Counted from the first letter of the stretch, positions 23,550 to 33,536 are shown. The stretch is DNA of 64,000 nt from Ichthyophis bannanicus (GCA_033557465.1 CM066031.1:1673570800-1673634799), one strand, 5' to 3'. Made by a program: numbers and translations. The notes: generated from the letters alone by a model not told the origin.

Positions 23550-24175
23550 GGGGGTCATTCTGAACCACGAATAATGGGGATGGACGTCCGGCTTCAGCCC
23601 CCGACTAACTTGTTTTGGGAAGTTAGTCAGGGGCGGGGAATGGGCACCCCGGGGGCAGAGAGTGGGCAGGCAGTGGATGATCGCCAGTCCTGGACATACA
23701 GGGCCGATTATAATGTTGGCCCTGTACGTCCAGGGCCAGCGAAATGGCCCTGGACGTTTTTTTTTTATTTTACATTTGGGGCGCGGAAAGGGCTGGGGGA
23801 GGGCCAGGGGACATTCCCCGCAGCCCGACCCTGGCCTTTGGAGGCCGAATTGGGGGTCAGGCTATGGGGAATGTACTGTTTTGGTCAGTGGCCAGCATCA
23901 TGGCTTTTAAATGGAGCCACAGTGCCATGGCAACATGATGCCATGGCATCGCGGCTCCATTTAAATGCCATGACTGAGTTAGCTGTGTGCAGTCCTGCAC
24001 ATGCAGGCTGGACAGAATCACCGTCCAGCCTGCATGTGTAGGACTGTTCACGATTCTGATCCTGAGGAGCTAGACATGCCCCGTGGGATCAGAATCGCAG
24101 TCCATTCTGGGTGTCCGGTTCAGACCGGACACAGAGGGGATCTACCTGTACATCCGGGAGAGAATCGGGTCCTTA
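23550..24175. repeat. Hairpin-rich interspersed repeat, copy 1
   Basis: GC-rich element beginning GGGGGTCATTCTGAACCACG. It contains consecutive strong hairpins: arms flanking 23899-23972 (GGAGCCACAGTGCCATGGC versus its complement), 23991-24045 (arms of about 21 bp with a 9-nt loop) and about 24052-24096. The same order of blocks recurs at 27505-28120. No coding potential is convincing. It is probably a non-autonomous DNA transposon, but I cannot place it in a superfamily. Confidence 0.7.
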
Positions 24176-24600
24176 AGCTTTTGGTAAAGCAATATCTGGC
24201 AGCCAAGGATAAGGCTTGGGCTGGGTAGGCAAGGTCTGAATTTTTTTTAGTTCTGGTATGACTTTGTTAAGGGTTATTGCTATTTAAAATTGTTTTTATT
24301 TTATCTATTGTCAATTTAGTTTATCTTCTTTATTAGCACTGAATTGAAAGCAGCAAAGTATACTAAATTTCAGGAAGCATGAGACGAGTACACAAAGTTT
24401 ATATCTATAACAAAAAGTGAATACCGGAGATCAACTGGGATCTATGACTATGCAACGGAAGTGGGGGTTTTTCAAAATCAATGCACACACTCAATGGTCA
24501 TTTACAGTCTTATATTCTGGGAAAGTGACTGACTGCAGACCTGCTCTGTGCTCTTCTCCAGTTTATCCCTTACAAGGATTGTTATTTTCCTGATTTTTTT
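24176..24600. other. Unassigned region
   Basis: AT-rich sequence with no recognisable ORF or repeat boundary. A T13 tract lies at 24594-24606. Confidence 0.4.
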
Positions 24601-24617
24601 TTTTTTAAATTAATTGC

Positions 24618-25105
24618 ATGGCGAAAAGAAAGGCCAAGACTTTCACTTACCCTGCTGAGCTTTCTGAGTTTGTGCACAGCCAACGCCCACGTCCTGCATG
24701 GAGGTGTGCTCGATGCTCCCTGTGAGCCAGCTACAGGGGAGGCTGTGCAGTCATTTGTTCAAGACACTGAGGCGACCCTAAATCCATTGCCACATATCCC
24801 TCCTCCAGAACTACTCGCAGGGTTAAGTGGAGAGACCTTCACTCCCCATGCTGAATGGATCACAGAGAGGTGATTCAAGCAAGGTGGCCAGAAGGCAATT
24901 TGTTTTGTCTCTAGAACCTTCTGCAAGAGTGACCGCAGTTGTTGGCAGTGAAGAGGAAGTGGATGCCTGATGAGTCAGCAGACTGAGAGTTGCTGGAAGG
25001 CAGCCTATGGATATTCTTCTGGAGGTATGACTGTGTTTACCTGAAGATTTTCTATGGTTTGCTCCTCAGAAGCCTAAAGTTGTCTTTCTTGACAAAATCT
25101 GGGCT
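24618..25105 (+). pseudogene. Possible LINE ORF1 5' remnant
   Basis: An ATG at 24618 opens MAKRKAKTFTYPAELSEF followed by a basic, proline-containing region and then stops. The style (Lys/Arg-rich start, short downstream blocks such as KVVFLDKIWAILAVL) resembles the N-terminus of L1-type ORF1 proteins, but no diagnostic domain is visible. It could equally be non-coding. Confidence 0.25.
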
Positions 25106-25109
25106 ATTT

Positions 25110-25155
25110 TGGCTGTTCTATCTGGTCAGAACACCTATTACAGGTGAGTAACTAC
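25110..25155. repeat. DIRS terminus relic
   Basis: The 20 bases TACAGGTGAGTAACTACGCT are identical to the junction half of the DIRS copy 2 internal complementary region, and the preceding CTGTTC...CACCT also aligns. The match stops exactly at the element's terminal base. No other DIRS sequence is adjacent, so this is an isolated end. Confidence 0.55.
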
Positions 25156-25159
25156 GCTT

Positions 25160-25620
25160 TTAACAATGCCCAGTAAGGTTTCCTGGATCTGATTCAGCTG
25201 CTCCAGAAACTAGTTGAATCCATGGTATGTTGGGAGAATCGCATTGCTACTGACAGCTAGTTCCTGAAGCATGTGGGTTGGGAGAAAAAACACACCGCAG
25301 TTTTCCGGTTACACCCACAGGTGAGAATGTAAACAGTATAAGGAGAAACACTTCCCCATGTTTAAGTCTTGAGAGGTCTGTGATGTGTTATAGAGTCACG
25401 TTTACTCCTTAACTGATATATGTTGGAATAAATAGATCCCATGAACCTAAGGGCATCTGGTACTATGTTTTTGTTAAGCTTTTATCATTCTTAGAGAAAT
25501 TAGTAGTTAAATAAAAATTCTCCATGGTGACAAGTCCGTGGGGAAAGATTTCTCAGGACCAGAACACTGCATCAATGACTCTATGGTCAGAATTCTAAAA
25601 AGGAAGTTTAAAACAATCTA
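25160..25620. other. Unassigned region
   Basis: No coding or repeat similarity recognised. There are no long ORFs on either strand. Confidence 0.4.
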
Positions 25621-25624
25621 GGAA

Positions 25625-26012
25625 CATAAGGGGGGCTATTGTATTTGATATGGAAGGGCAGACTAGATAGGCCATGTGGTCTTTTTCTGCCGTCATTTAT
25701 TTATTTATTTATTTATTTACATTCTCTTATATACCGCGCTATTCTGCATCAGTGCGGTTTACATTGAACAAACTGAAATTACATTGAACAGGGCATTATA
25801 ACTTGGAGATAACTATTTTACAGGGAACATGGGCTATGGAGGGTTAAGTGGCTTGCCCAAGACCACAAGGAGCGCCTGTGGTACTAGAAACCCCAGTCCT
25901 TCCAGCCCAAGGTTGCTGTCCTCTAGTGGGATTTGAACCCCCGACCTTCCGGCCTGAAGTACCTTGCCCCAACCACTAGGCCACTCCTCCACTCCGTTGC
26001 TATGTTGTTTCT
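25625..26012 (+). mobile_element. CR1 3' tail split by a SINE
   Basis: The CR1 terminus reads GATATGGAAGGGCAGACTAG and TTTTTCTGCCGTCATT, then resumes after the SINE as CCGTTGCTATGTT. The same junction is uninterrupted in the related tail at 7850-7885 (CTGCCATCATTTACTATG). The fragment is extremely 5' truncated (about 70 bp before the SINE). Confidence 0.7.
25695..25995 (-). mobile_element. MIR-like CORE-SINE with L2-type tail, copy 2
   Basis: In reverse complement the head is AGTGGCCTAGTGGTTGGGGC (A-box region) and GGGTTCAAATCCC (B box). The CORE is CTTGGGCAAGCCACTTAACC and the tail has CAATGTAAACCGCACTGATG and GCGCGGTATATAAGAG, then TAAA units. The tail is nearly the same as the 3' end of the intact L2 at 33750-33808. 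It inserted into a CR1 tail. Confidence 0.88.
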
Positions 26013-26706
26013 ACTTTCTATTCATGAATTCTGTGAAGACAGTAAAATTACTAAATGTGGAGATAGAACACTCAACATTTAATTACTGTTGAGTAAAAGG
26101 TGGGTAAAGGTTGCAATAATAATCTTAACGCTTTTAAAAGTTATCAGTTAATACAAAGGAACATGGAATCTCAAGAACATTATTCAGAAGTGCAATCTGC
26201 AGTTGGTTAATCTTCCCCTGATTGAAAAGGAGGAGATCTCCATTAGATATATTTAGGATTTCCCAAAAAGTATTTCCTAGAGTTTCCAGAGAATGTTTTC
26301 CCCTTTATTTTGAAAGCATATTATCTAGCACCTATTAAAAACTAAAACAAAAGGATCTGGAGAACTGCTGTCCTCTCAGCAATTTCTTGGACTCTAGATT
26401 TGTAGGGCATTAGTGAAGGTTGTACTGAGGATTCATCTGTTCCTGCAATGCTTTTTGTTAATTTAGTTTGAGTATAAGGCAGTTGTTTCCTAATATTGAG
26501 CTGGGTGGGACTGCTCTGTATTACCATAAATGTGTTGTCCTAATATTGAATACTGTAATGAATATTGGCCTCTTTTCCTTACTATGATGATGCTCTGGTA
26601 AACAGACATTTGGTTGTAATAACTGAAAATTGAATAAAGAGATTGAACATGAAGTCACATTTTCCAAACCAACAATTTTAGAGTCATCAACTGAAGGAGC
26701 ACATAC
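26013..26706. other. Repeat-poor intronic sequence 3' of the SNX31 exon
   Basis: No transposable element or second SNX31 exon was found here. A 61-codon minus-strand ORF (26342-26527, containing SVQPSLMPYKSRVQEIAERT) has a protein-like composition but no splice-site context or family that I recognise. Confidence 0.4.
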
Positions 26707-26821
26707 CATTCTGTAGATAACGCTCAAGCTGATGTCTTCTCTCTGCAGCCATGGCCTTGGTCATTGCCAGATAAAACTTTGGAGGAAAGAGAGGCACACT
26801 GCTTCCAAAGACTCGTCTCAA
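26707..26821 (-). CDS. SNX31: Sorting nexin exon (PX domain), SNX31-like
   Basis: A 115-bp host exon. The minus strand shows a polypyrimidine acceptor (CTTCTCCTGTCTTAG, 26822-26836), then 38 codons beginning LRRVFGSSVPLFPPKFYL and ending ERRHQLERYLQN plus one base, then a canonical donor G|GTATGT (26701-26706). The order RRVFG, FPPK, YLAMT-AMA-ERR-QLE-YLQN matches the PX domain of sorting nexin 31 as I remember it. SNX17 differs (KKLFSLTP after FPPK). The PX domain binds phosphoinositides on endosomes, and FPPK plus ERR lie in its lipid-binding region. The frame is open, phase 0 in and phase 1 out. No neighbouring exon is visible in the window. Confidence 0.78.
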
Positions 26822-27504
26822 CTAAGACAGGAGAAGGAAGTTCAAGATTTAATCTAATCATATACAAAATGCTTCCAGAACATGAATTTAAGGAACTTTA
26901 TGATGTAACCCGGTTTAGACTTCACTTAAGGCCAGTGATGGTGGTATGAATAGTGCTAGAAAAAGTGTCAAGACAAATCTCCTATATAACTTAAAGTCTG
27001 TTCTAAAAAAAATGGTCCATAAGTAGACAGATGAGAAGATAGGGCAAAGAGGCCAGACCTGCTAAAGAGGCATCCTTCAGTACTAAAGGCATAGCATTCA
27101 TACAGGTTTAGAAGTGAGGTTCATGACTGTGATGGTCTATGAATAACTAACCCATTTGAAGAAATCGCTCTGGGAGAACACTGCTATCCCTTGGCCAACT
27201 CAGGTTACCTGACCAGCATACACCTATTCAACAATTTAAACTGACTTCCATCAATTCCTTCTTGTTTAATATTACAGATTAAAATTTGCAAACAGATGAA
27301 TCAGACCGTGATGATTTACACCAGACGATGCCAGTACCAGGCATTCACTGTGTTAAAGTGCTGTAACTGCAGGGAGTGGATATACTTGTAATGTGGTCAA
27401 CACATATGTTATCAGTGCAGGGCATTGTAAACATGCTCCTAAGTGCTTCTTTTTAAAAATGACTGACACTTATAACCTATAATGTTTGGTTGTGTAAGTC
27501 ACTA
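26822..27504. other. Repeat-poor intronic sequence 5' of the SNX31 exon
   Basis: It begins with the splice acceptor and pyrimidine tract of the exon. No transposon, upstream exon or other feature is recognised. Confidence 0.45.
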
Positions 27505-28120
27505 TCAGGGTCATTCCGAGGCGCGAATAGCAGGGATGGACGTCCCGTTGGGACATCCATCCCTGCTATTTGGGCCCTCTTCTGACCCCGACTAACTTCC
27601 CTGCATGTTGTACAGCGAAGTTAGACAGGGGCAGGAAGGGGCGGAGTGGGGGCGGCGTTAGGGCGGGCAGCGGGCAGTCCCGGACGTTCAGGGCCAATTC
27701 CAATATCAGCCCTGTATGCTCAGGGCCAGCTGCCTATATGGGGAACTTATTCCACCTCTGATGGCGGGGGACGGCGGTAGGAGGGGGTAGAGGGGATTCC
27801 CCGCAATCCAACCCTGGCCTTGGGAGGCTAGATCAGGGGTCGGGCTGCAGGGAATGAAGTTTTGGGGTTTTTTTTTGTTTTAACCAGCAGCCGGGGATCA
27901 TAGCTCCTGAATGGAGCTGTGGTGCCATGGCAACTGGACGCCATGGCAACTGGACGCCATGGCGCCGCAGCTCCATTCAGGAGCCATGACCGAATTATTC
28001 AGGCAAGGCATGTAAGTTCAGGCCAGTCAGAACTGGGATCCCAGCCTGCATGTACAGGCCTGGATATGATTCTGATCCCATGGGGCTAGACGTGCCCCAT
28101 GGGATCAGAATCCCAGCTAA
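27505..28120. repeat. Hairpin-rich interspersed repeat, copy 2
   Basis: It aligns block by block with copy 1 (GGGTCATTC start, CCCCGACTAACTT, CAGGGCCA, CATTCCCCGCA-like, GCCATGGCAAC). Better preserved hairpins are 27530-27566 (GCAGGGATGGA paired with TCCATCCCTGC) and 28068-28112, where GATTCTGATCCCATGGGGC pairs perfectly with its complement across a 7-nt loop. A 13-bp direct duplication (GGCAACTGGACGC) occurs near 27937-27960. Confidence 0.7.
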
Positions 28121-28373
28121 CTTCAACTCATTCATTCAATGACCAATAAAAACCTATTATTCACAAAACCATCAGAAATAAACAAGATGAGATAAAAGCA
28201 GTGAACAGCAGCCTAGAGTCAAAGGAGGCAGGTCCTTCATAAAAATAAATTAAACATACAGAGCTACCATCTTAGGTCTCCACATCTATTTAACATCAGA
28301 CTCAAATACACAAGAAGTGTTGAAGTATGAAAGTAAACATCCAGAGTCTGTTTCCATCATTCATCCTGGATAA

Positions 28374-28562
28374 AGCGTAGTTACTCACCTGTAACAGGTG
28401 ATCTCCGGGAACAGCAGGAATTTAGTCTTCACATATCAGTATCGTCGGTACCGATGCAGCCTGAGCAGGAACGCTCCCCAGCGTCCAATAGGAACGCTTT
28501 TGGGAGCATCCCTCAGCACATGCGCGCTGCCTTCCCACCTTTCCAACTGTCCCTCTTCAGTT
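28374..28562. repeat. DIRS copy 2 left inverted terminal repeat
   Basis: Reverse complement of 37557-37719 from CACATATCAGTATCGTCGGT to CCTCTTCAGTT. The outer ~35 bp are unique to the left end, as in copy 1. Confidence 0.9.
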
Positions 28563-28648
28563 AAGTTTGTAGCTGAGTGAAAGGATAGAGGGAGAGGGGA
28601 AAGAGACAAAGAGATAGAGAGACAGCTCCTAGGGGAGGTGGGTGGGCT

Positions 28649-28749
28649 GTGAAGACTAAATTCCTGCTGTTCCCGGAGATCACCTGTTTCAGGTGAGTAA
28701 CTACGCTATCTCAAGGAACAAGCAGGAATGTAGTCTTCACATATGGGGA
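28649..28749. repeat. DIRS copy 2 internal complementary region
   Basis: Reverse complements of the left terminus (to 28707, ...AACTACGCT) and right terminus (from 28708, ATCTC-AGGAACAAGC) are joined head to head, exactly as in copy 1. One base differs from the right terminus (CTCAAGG versus CTCCAGG). Confidence 0.88.
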
Positions 28750-28838
28750 CTCCCTAGCTGAAGATGCCCTGGAAAGGTGGGAATCCTTCCTCCCATGGAT
28801 CTCTGGCATTCCACCAGGGTTGGTGGGTAGGAGTTGAA

Positions 28839-29217
28839 TTAGGTCTGAAAGAGATTTTGAAGAACAGCTTGGCCAAAGAAGGCATTCCGATGGGAGGCTT
28901 TATCCAGGCAGTAGTGGGCTGTGAAGGTGTGTACCGAAGCCCAAGTGGCTGCTCGACAAATGTCATCGATAGACACAGAGTGGAGATTAGCCATGAAAGT
29001 TGCCATGGCTCTCACGTTATGAGCTGTGACATGGCCTAGAAGAGGAAGACCCTTACTCTCATAAGTAAAGGATATGCATTGGGCAATCCATTTAGATAAA
29101 GTTCTTTTGGAGACTGGAAGTCCCAAATGACTAGGGTCAAAAGCTATAAAAAGTTGCGAGGACTTTCTATGTTGCTGTGTTCTCTGTAGGTAAAAGGCTA
29201 AGTCTCTTTTACAATCC
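28839..29217 (-). pseudogene. DIRS copy 2 tyrosine recombinase, C-terminal half
   Basis: It encodes FYLQRTQQHRKSSQLF, LGLPVSKRTLSKWIAQ, TAHNVRAMATFMA (His-x-x-Arg) and WASVHTFTAHYCLD (catalytic Tyr), closely matching copy 1. The N-terminal half lies beyond the L2 insertion. All visible catalytic residues are kept, but the gene is split by 4.6 kb. Confidence 0.85.
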
Positions 29218-29512
29218 GAGAGAAGGACTAGGGCAACCGTTCCTGGACCAGAGTTGGGCAGAAGCCAGCAACCTGGGAGGCAAGGTATAAAGAATTCCCC
29301 AGAGGAAGAAAAAGGGGTCTCCATAAGAAATAACACTCCTGGCTCAGAGGAGAGAAGGTACGGTTGTGACTGTGTGTTGACACCACCCGAGGGCCGGCTG
29401 GAGAATAGAAGGCCTGCAATACGAGCCAGGCCAGAATCCAGCAGGACTAGGCCTCAAGCCTCAGCTCGATTGGATCAACCAAAAGAAAAAGGTCATTTTG
29501 AGTTGATGTAGA

Positions 29513-29750
29513 TTCTTCACCGGAGCAGCGGCACAGAGGGCAGAGCACGTGTGCTCCTCCCGCACCTCCCCTAACCAATCGGGGCCTGATCTTCTCATTT
29601 AAAAGCGGCTGCACGCCGCCGGGAGTCCCTCTGCAACTTCCTCTCTTCACCGGAGCAGCGGCACAGAGGGCAGAGCACGTGTGCTCCTCCCGCACCTCCC
29701 CTAACCAATCGGGGCCTGATCTTCTCATTTAAAAGCGGCTGCACGCCAAG
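29513..29750 (+). promoter_or_regulatory. L2 5' UTR: two 130-bp promoter-like monomers
   Basis: CGGAGCAGCGGCACAGAGGG recurs at 29521 and 29651 (period 130), followed each time by an E-box CACGTG (29546-29551, 29676-29681), a CCAAT box (29575-29579, 29705-29709) and a TATA-like TTTAAA (29598-29603, 29728-29733). Each monomer then reads GCGGCTGCACGCC. Such tandem units resemble the monomer promoters of some LINEs. Promoter activity is inferred from the motifs only. Confidence 0.6.
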
Positions 29751-30102
29751 GCGTGCCCGCGCCTTGCGGGCCCGCGCCTGAGGGCCTCGCAAGAGGGCCC
29801 TTTAGCACGGCCCTTAGGCAGAGGCCTTACCGAAAATGCCTGATCAACATCCGACGGGCACAACGCTAGCCTACCTCTCAATTGCAAAGCAGCTTGAGTT
29901 CCCTTTTGGTTGAACTCGCGATCGACGCAAACATCGAAGCAGCAACAGCGATATTCAAGCACCTATCAGCCTAAGCTCCTCGAGAACTGAGAGCACCCCC
30001 TGCAACAACACGTCAAAAGACCAAGGACACAGCAAGTATAACTGTTTTGTTGACAATAACCTGCTCCTTTACACTCTACCGCCAATAACCAGCATACTGC
30101 AT

Positions 30103-30214
30103 GAACTTATCACCAGCCAGTACAATACTGTTGTCAGTAAGAACTTATCACCAGCCAGTACAATACTGTTGTCAGTAAGAACTTATCACCAGCCATTACA
30201 ATACTGCTGTCAGT
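30103..30214 (+). repeat. 38-bp tandem repeat in L2 5' UTR, three copies
   Basis: GAACTTATCACCAGCCAGTA starts at 30103, 30141 and 30179 (the third unit with CATTA). It is followed by further weakly repetitive text built on 'ACTGTTG-CAGTA'. It lies 200-300 bp upstream of the ORF start. Confidence 0.85.
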
Positions 30215-30419
30215 ACTAATTAGCCTCTCAAAAGCTATTATACTGTTATTTGCAACTCAATAACCTTCATACTATTGCCAATACTAAATTAGCACATTGT
30301 ACTACTACTGTCTATAGTCCTTTAACTGTTGCCAATAACAATTAGTCATTGTACTGTTGATAGCAATTGCGGGTCACTGCACTGCTGCTAGTCATTGCAC
30401 TATTTCTATTTAATCTAAA

Positions 30420-33400
30420 ATGTATAAGGTCCTGTTATCACTCACTACCCTCCTTACCTTTGGGCTCCCCTGCATCATAAACGCCCTCAACCACGATACT
30501 AGCTACATACCAATACTACATACATATGGAAGGAGATGGTTTGAATTCCCCCACCACACAACTGCAAAACGCAACCACACATCCCACTCCCATCTACTTA
30601 GCATTCCCCTTCAAGTCATCAACAAAGCACAATCTGAGAAACTCCATCGACAACGCCTCCTAAAATGTGCATTGATAAACGCCAGATCCATTCGATCAAA
30701 ATGGCCTGCAGTCATGGACTTGATTCCTCAATACAAGCTCGACATCCTGATGGTCACGGAATCGTGGCTATCTGATTGCGACAACATCCTCCTGAATCAG
30801 ATGCTACCTCCTGGATTTGACCTCTACACATGCCACAGATCCACTCAAAAAGGAGGCGGAACGCTCATCCTCGCCAAAACAGATCTTAATTTCAAGCTAT
30901 GCAACTCCTCCAGCTCAACCCACCTTGACTCCCTCACTATATCTAATGAACTCTGCTCAATCAACCTGCTTTATCGAGCACCCTCCCCATCACCGGATGA
31001 CCTTCCAACAATAATCGAGCTTGCATGCGCAACATCCACCTCACGCTCTCCAAATTGGGTAGTTGGTGATTTCAACCTCCCATCTCTCCATGACAGCCAC
31101 TCTGAAGCATTTCTAGACGCACTAGGGGATCTAGGCTACAAACAATATGTCGATTCTCCCACCCACACTAAAGGAGGTAAACTAGACCTCATCTTCGCAC
31201 CCCATTCCAACACCTTAACACACCAAGCCCTTGAACTATCGGTTATACCAGTACCATGGTCTGATCACAACCTTATCCAATTCAATATACCCACCTATAC
31301 CACTCACGTGAGTCAAATACCATCTAACTCACCCGGAACCCACGCAGTCCGTTTTCAACCTCTCAACCGTGACAAGGTCCTAGATAACCTCCAACCACTC
31401 TTGACTGACACCTCCCTCAACTTAGATGACCTGGTATCCAAATGGGACGAGAACCTCAGAGCCGCCTCATGTCCAGTGCACAAGGATAAGAAAATAAGAA
31501 AACGAGAACACGCACCATGGTTCTCTACTGACCTTCGTACATCTCTCATCCACCTACGCAAACTTGAAAGACAGTGGCGCCAAACCCACTCACCAGAAGC
31601 CCTTGAAACATACAATTCACACCTAGCTACCCACCGTGAGAAGGTAACACTGAGTAAGAAGCTATACCACACAAACCTACTGAAACGCTCCATCAATAAA
31701 CCTCATGCTCTATTCAACTTAGTAAAATCCATAACAAGAGAGCCAGTTTCAGCCCAACCTGCAATGCCTCGACCACAGGACTACGCAAACTACCTGCAAT
31801 CAAAAATGATTAAGACCAGCACAAGCATAAATACCATCAACCCCATTATATCATCTAAGGCATCTCAAATAACTCCATTTTGCAACTTCAATACTATATC
31901 ATCTAATGAAATTGAGAAAATTGTTGCCTCCATCAATCCTAGCACGGCACCTAACGACCCTTGCCCAGCCAACTGGATCAAAGATCTGCGACATGATCTA
32001 AGCCAAATCCTATGCAAAATACTGAACCAGTCCTTTCTAACAGGCTCATTCCCCCAGAGTCTTAAACACACCTCTATCAAGCCTCTACTAAAAAACAGTA
32101 AGCTTGATTCATCCAAAGCTGAATCATTTAGGCCAATCTCAAGCATCCCCCAGCTTGCAAAAATCATCGAGAAAGCTGCCCAACAACAACTCCAGCACCA
32201 CATTGACACAGAAGCACCACTAGACAAATCACAGCATGGATTCAGAGAAGCACATGGAGTCGACACAATCCTTACAACCCTATTCAACGATCTGATCACA
32301 GGAATAAACAACATCAAACAAGGATTTATTCTCATCTTTTTAGACATTTCCGCTGCATTCGATTCTGTGAACCACGATATACTACTGCAACGTCTGAGAG
32401 AGAAGGGGATTCGAAGCACAGCACTGGAATGGTGTAGATCCTACCTTTCCAATAGGTGGCAACAAGTTAAAACAGGCCAGGAATCCTCAGAACCATTCCT
32501 ACAGTCTCAAGGTGTACCACAAGGATCTTCACTATCGGCGTTAATGTTCAATATTTATATGCAGCCGATATGCGAATTGATCAGATCCTTCAACGTACAA
32601 TGCCTGGCATACGCTGATGACATCCTCATATACATGCCGTTCAAAACTGACCAACCAGTGTTTACTCCAATAATCAACTGCTTCGGAGCAGTAGCTGAAT
32701 GGCTGCTGACTCAAAACCTAAGAATAAATCATAGCAAAACTGATGTCCTATTTGTCACAAGGAATCTTAAGTTCGTACCTCCTCCGTCGCTGCTGATCAA
32801 CAACATAGAACTGACGTCCAAACCCACGATCCGATACCTCGGCATAACATTAGATCAACACCTGGATATGACAATGCATGTGAAGAATGTGACAAAGAAT
32901 ATATATCATAAGATCAGAACACTACGCCACCTCCGTCCACTACTGGACTATACTGATTACCGATCAACCTTCCAGGCACTAGTCCTCCCACATCTAGATT
33001 TTGCAAACATCATCCTCCACGGGCTCTCTCAATCAACCTTAAATCCACTTCGTCTGGCTATGAATACAGCTGCAAGAGTCCTCTCTGGATCACCAAGGTC
33101 TGCTCATATAACGCCTATCATGAAAGACCTACACTGGCTACCTCTACAAGCCAGACTCTCATATAAGTCACTAGTCTTGACCTTCAAAGCCATGAACATC
33201 TACCCACCAACACCAATCAGAAAACTAATCCATAACACCCCTGAAAATAGAAACAGAAGGACTACAACTATGAACACCTTAATAGTTCCCAAGATGATGA
33301 CATCATGTACTAAAGCTACATCAAACAGAGCTTTTTCATTATTCGCACCCAGGAACTGGAATATACTTCCCCATGAAATCCGCGGCATCAAAAGCCTATT

Positions 33401-33536
33401 ACAATTCCGCAAAGCCGTAAAGCATCACTTATTCACAAAATACTACCCAGAAGTGACCATGGACACTCACACAGCCAACAGGCCTCCCACTCACACCAAA
33501 CACCTTAGCACCTTTATCCAATCAGAAAATGGTTAG
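30420..33536 (+). CDS. L2 ORF2: AP endonuclease + reverse transcriptase
   Basis: A 1038-residue protein. Endonuclease (about residues 83-290): ALINARS (N88), LMVTESW (E114), LLYRAP (Y185), VGDFNLP (216-222), KLDLIF (D256) and SDHNLI (281-286). RT: SFRPISSI, SQHGFREAHG, FLDISAAFDSVNHD (about 639-652), GVPQGSSLSALMF and LAYADDIL (catalytic Asp pair near 731-733). The C-terminal domain includes VLPHLDFANIILHGL, MKDLHWLPLQARL and RNWNILPHEI. The first ~22 residues are hydrophobic and look like a signal peptide, but this is likely read-in from the 5' UTR; the conserved protein starts near residue 75. No stop, frameshift or missing catalytic residue was seen, so it may be enzymatically competent. 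Confidence 0.93.
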   Translation: MYKVLLSLTTLLTFGLPCIINALNHDTSYIPILHTYGRRWFEFPHHTTAKRNHTSHSHLLSIPLQVINKAQSEKLHRQRLLKCALINARSIRSKWPAVMDLIPQYKLDILMVTESWLSDCDNILLNQMLPPGFDLYTCHRSTQKGGGTLILAKTDLNFKLCNSSSSTHLDSLTISNELCSINLLYRAPSPSPDDLPTIIELACATSTSRSPNWVVGDFNLPSLHDSHSEAFLDALGDLGYKQYVDSPTHTKGGKLDLIFAPHSNTLTHQALELSVIPVPWSDHNLIQFNIPTYTTHVSQIPSNSPGTHAVRFQPLNRDKVLDNLQPLLTDTSLNLDDLVSKWDENLRAASCPVHKDKKIRKREHAPWFSTDLRTSLIHLRKLERQWRQTHSPEALETYNSHLATHREKVTLSKKLYHTNLLKRSINKPHALFNLVKSITREPVSAQPAMPRPQDYANYLQSKMIKTSTSINTINPIISSKASQITPFCNFNTISSNEIEKIVASINPSTAPNDPCPANWIKDLRHDLSQILCKILNQSFLTGSFPQSLKHTSIKPLLKNSKLDSSKAESFRPISSIPQLAKIIEKAAQQQLQHHIDTEAPLDKSQHGFREAHGVDTILTTLFNDLITGINNIKQGFILIFLDISAAFDSVNHDILLQRLREKGIRSTALEWCRSYLSNRWQQVKTGQESSEPFLQSQGVPQGSSLSALMFNIYMQPICELIRSFNVQCLAYADDILIYMPFKTDQPVFTPIINCFGAVAEWLLTQNLRINHSKTDVLFVTRNLKFVPPPSLLINNIELTSKPTIRYLGITLDQHLDMTMHVKNVTKNIYHKIRTLRHLRPLLDYTDYRSTFQALVLPHLDFANIILHGLSQSTLNPLRLAMNTAARVLSGSPRSAHITPIMKDLHWLPLQARLSYKSLVLTFKAMNIYPPTPIRKLIHNTPENRNRRTTTMNTLIVPKMMTSCTKATSNRAFSLFAPRNWNILPHEIRGIKSLLQFRKAVKHHLFTKYYPEVTMDTHTANRPPTHTKHLSTFIQSENG

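Noticed and set aside
23574..24041. Long GC-rich ORFs on both strands
   Set aside because: They lie in the hairpin-rich repeat, overlap each other in several frames, and the second copy of the repeat does not preserve them.
26342..26527. Minus-strand 61-codon ORF near the SNX31 exon, considered as another exon
   Set aside because: It does not match the SNX31 sequence expected downstream, and no convincing acceptor/donor pair was seen.
29447..29792. Minus-strand ORFs with a repeated 'PRLVRGGAGGAHVL' motif, considered a repeat protein
   Set aside because: Produced by the tandem 130-bp units of the L2 5' UTR read antisense.
30103..30214. Regular short repeats resembling a CRISPR-like array
   Set aside because: Direct tandem 38-bp units without unique spacers, inside the L2 5' UTR of a vertebrate genome.
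30420..30488. N-terminal signal peptide on the L2 protein
   Set aside because: The hydrophobic start precedes the conserved endonuclease and is probably read-in from the 5' UTR; a secreted LINE enzyme makes no sense.
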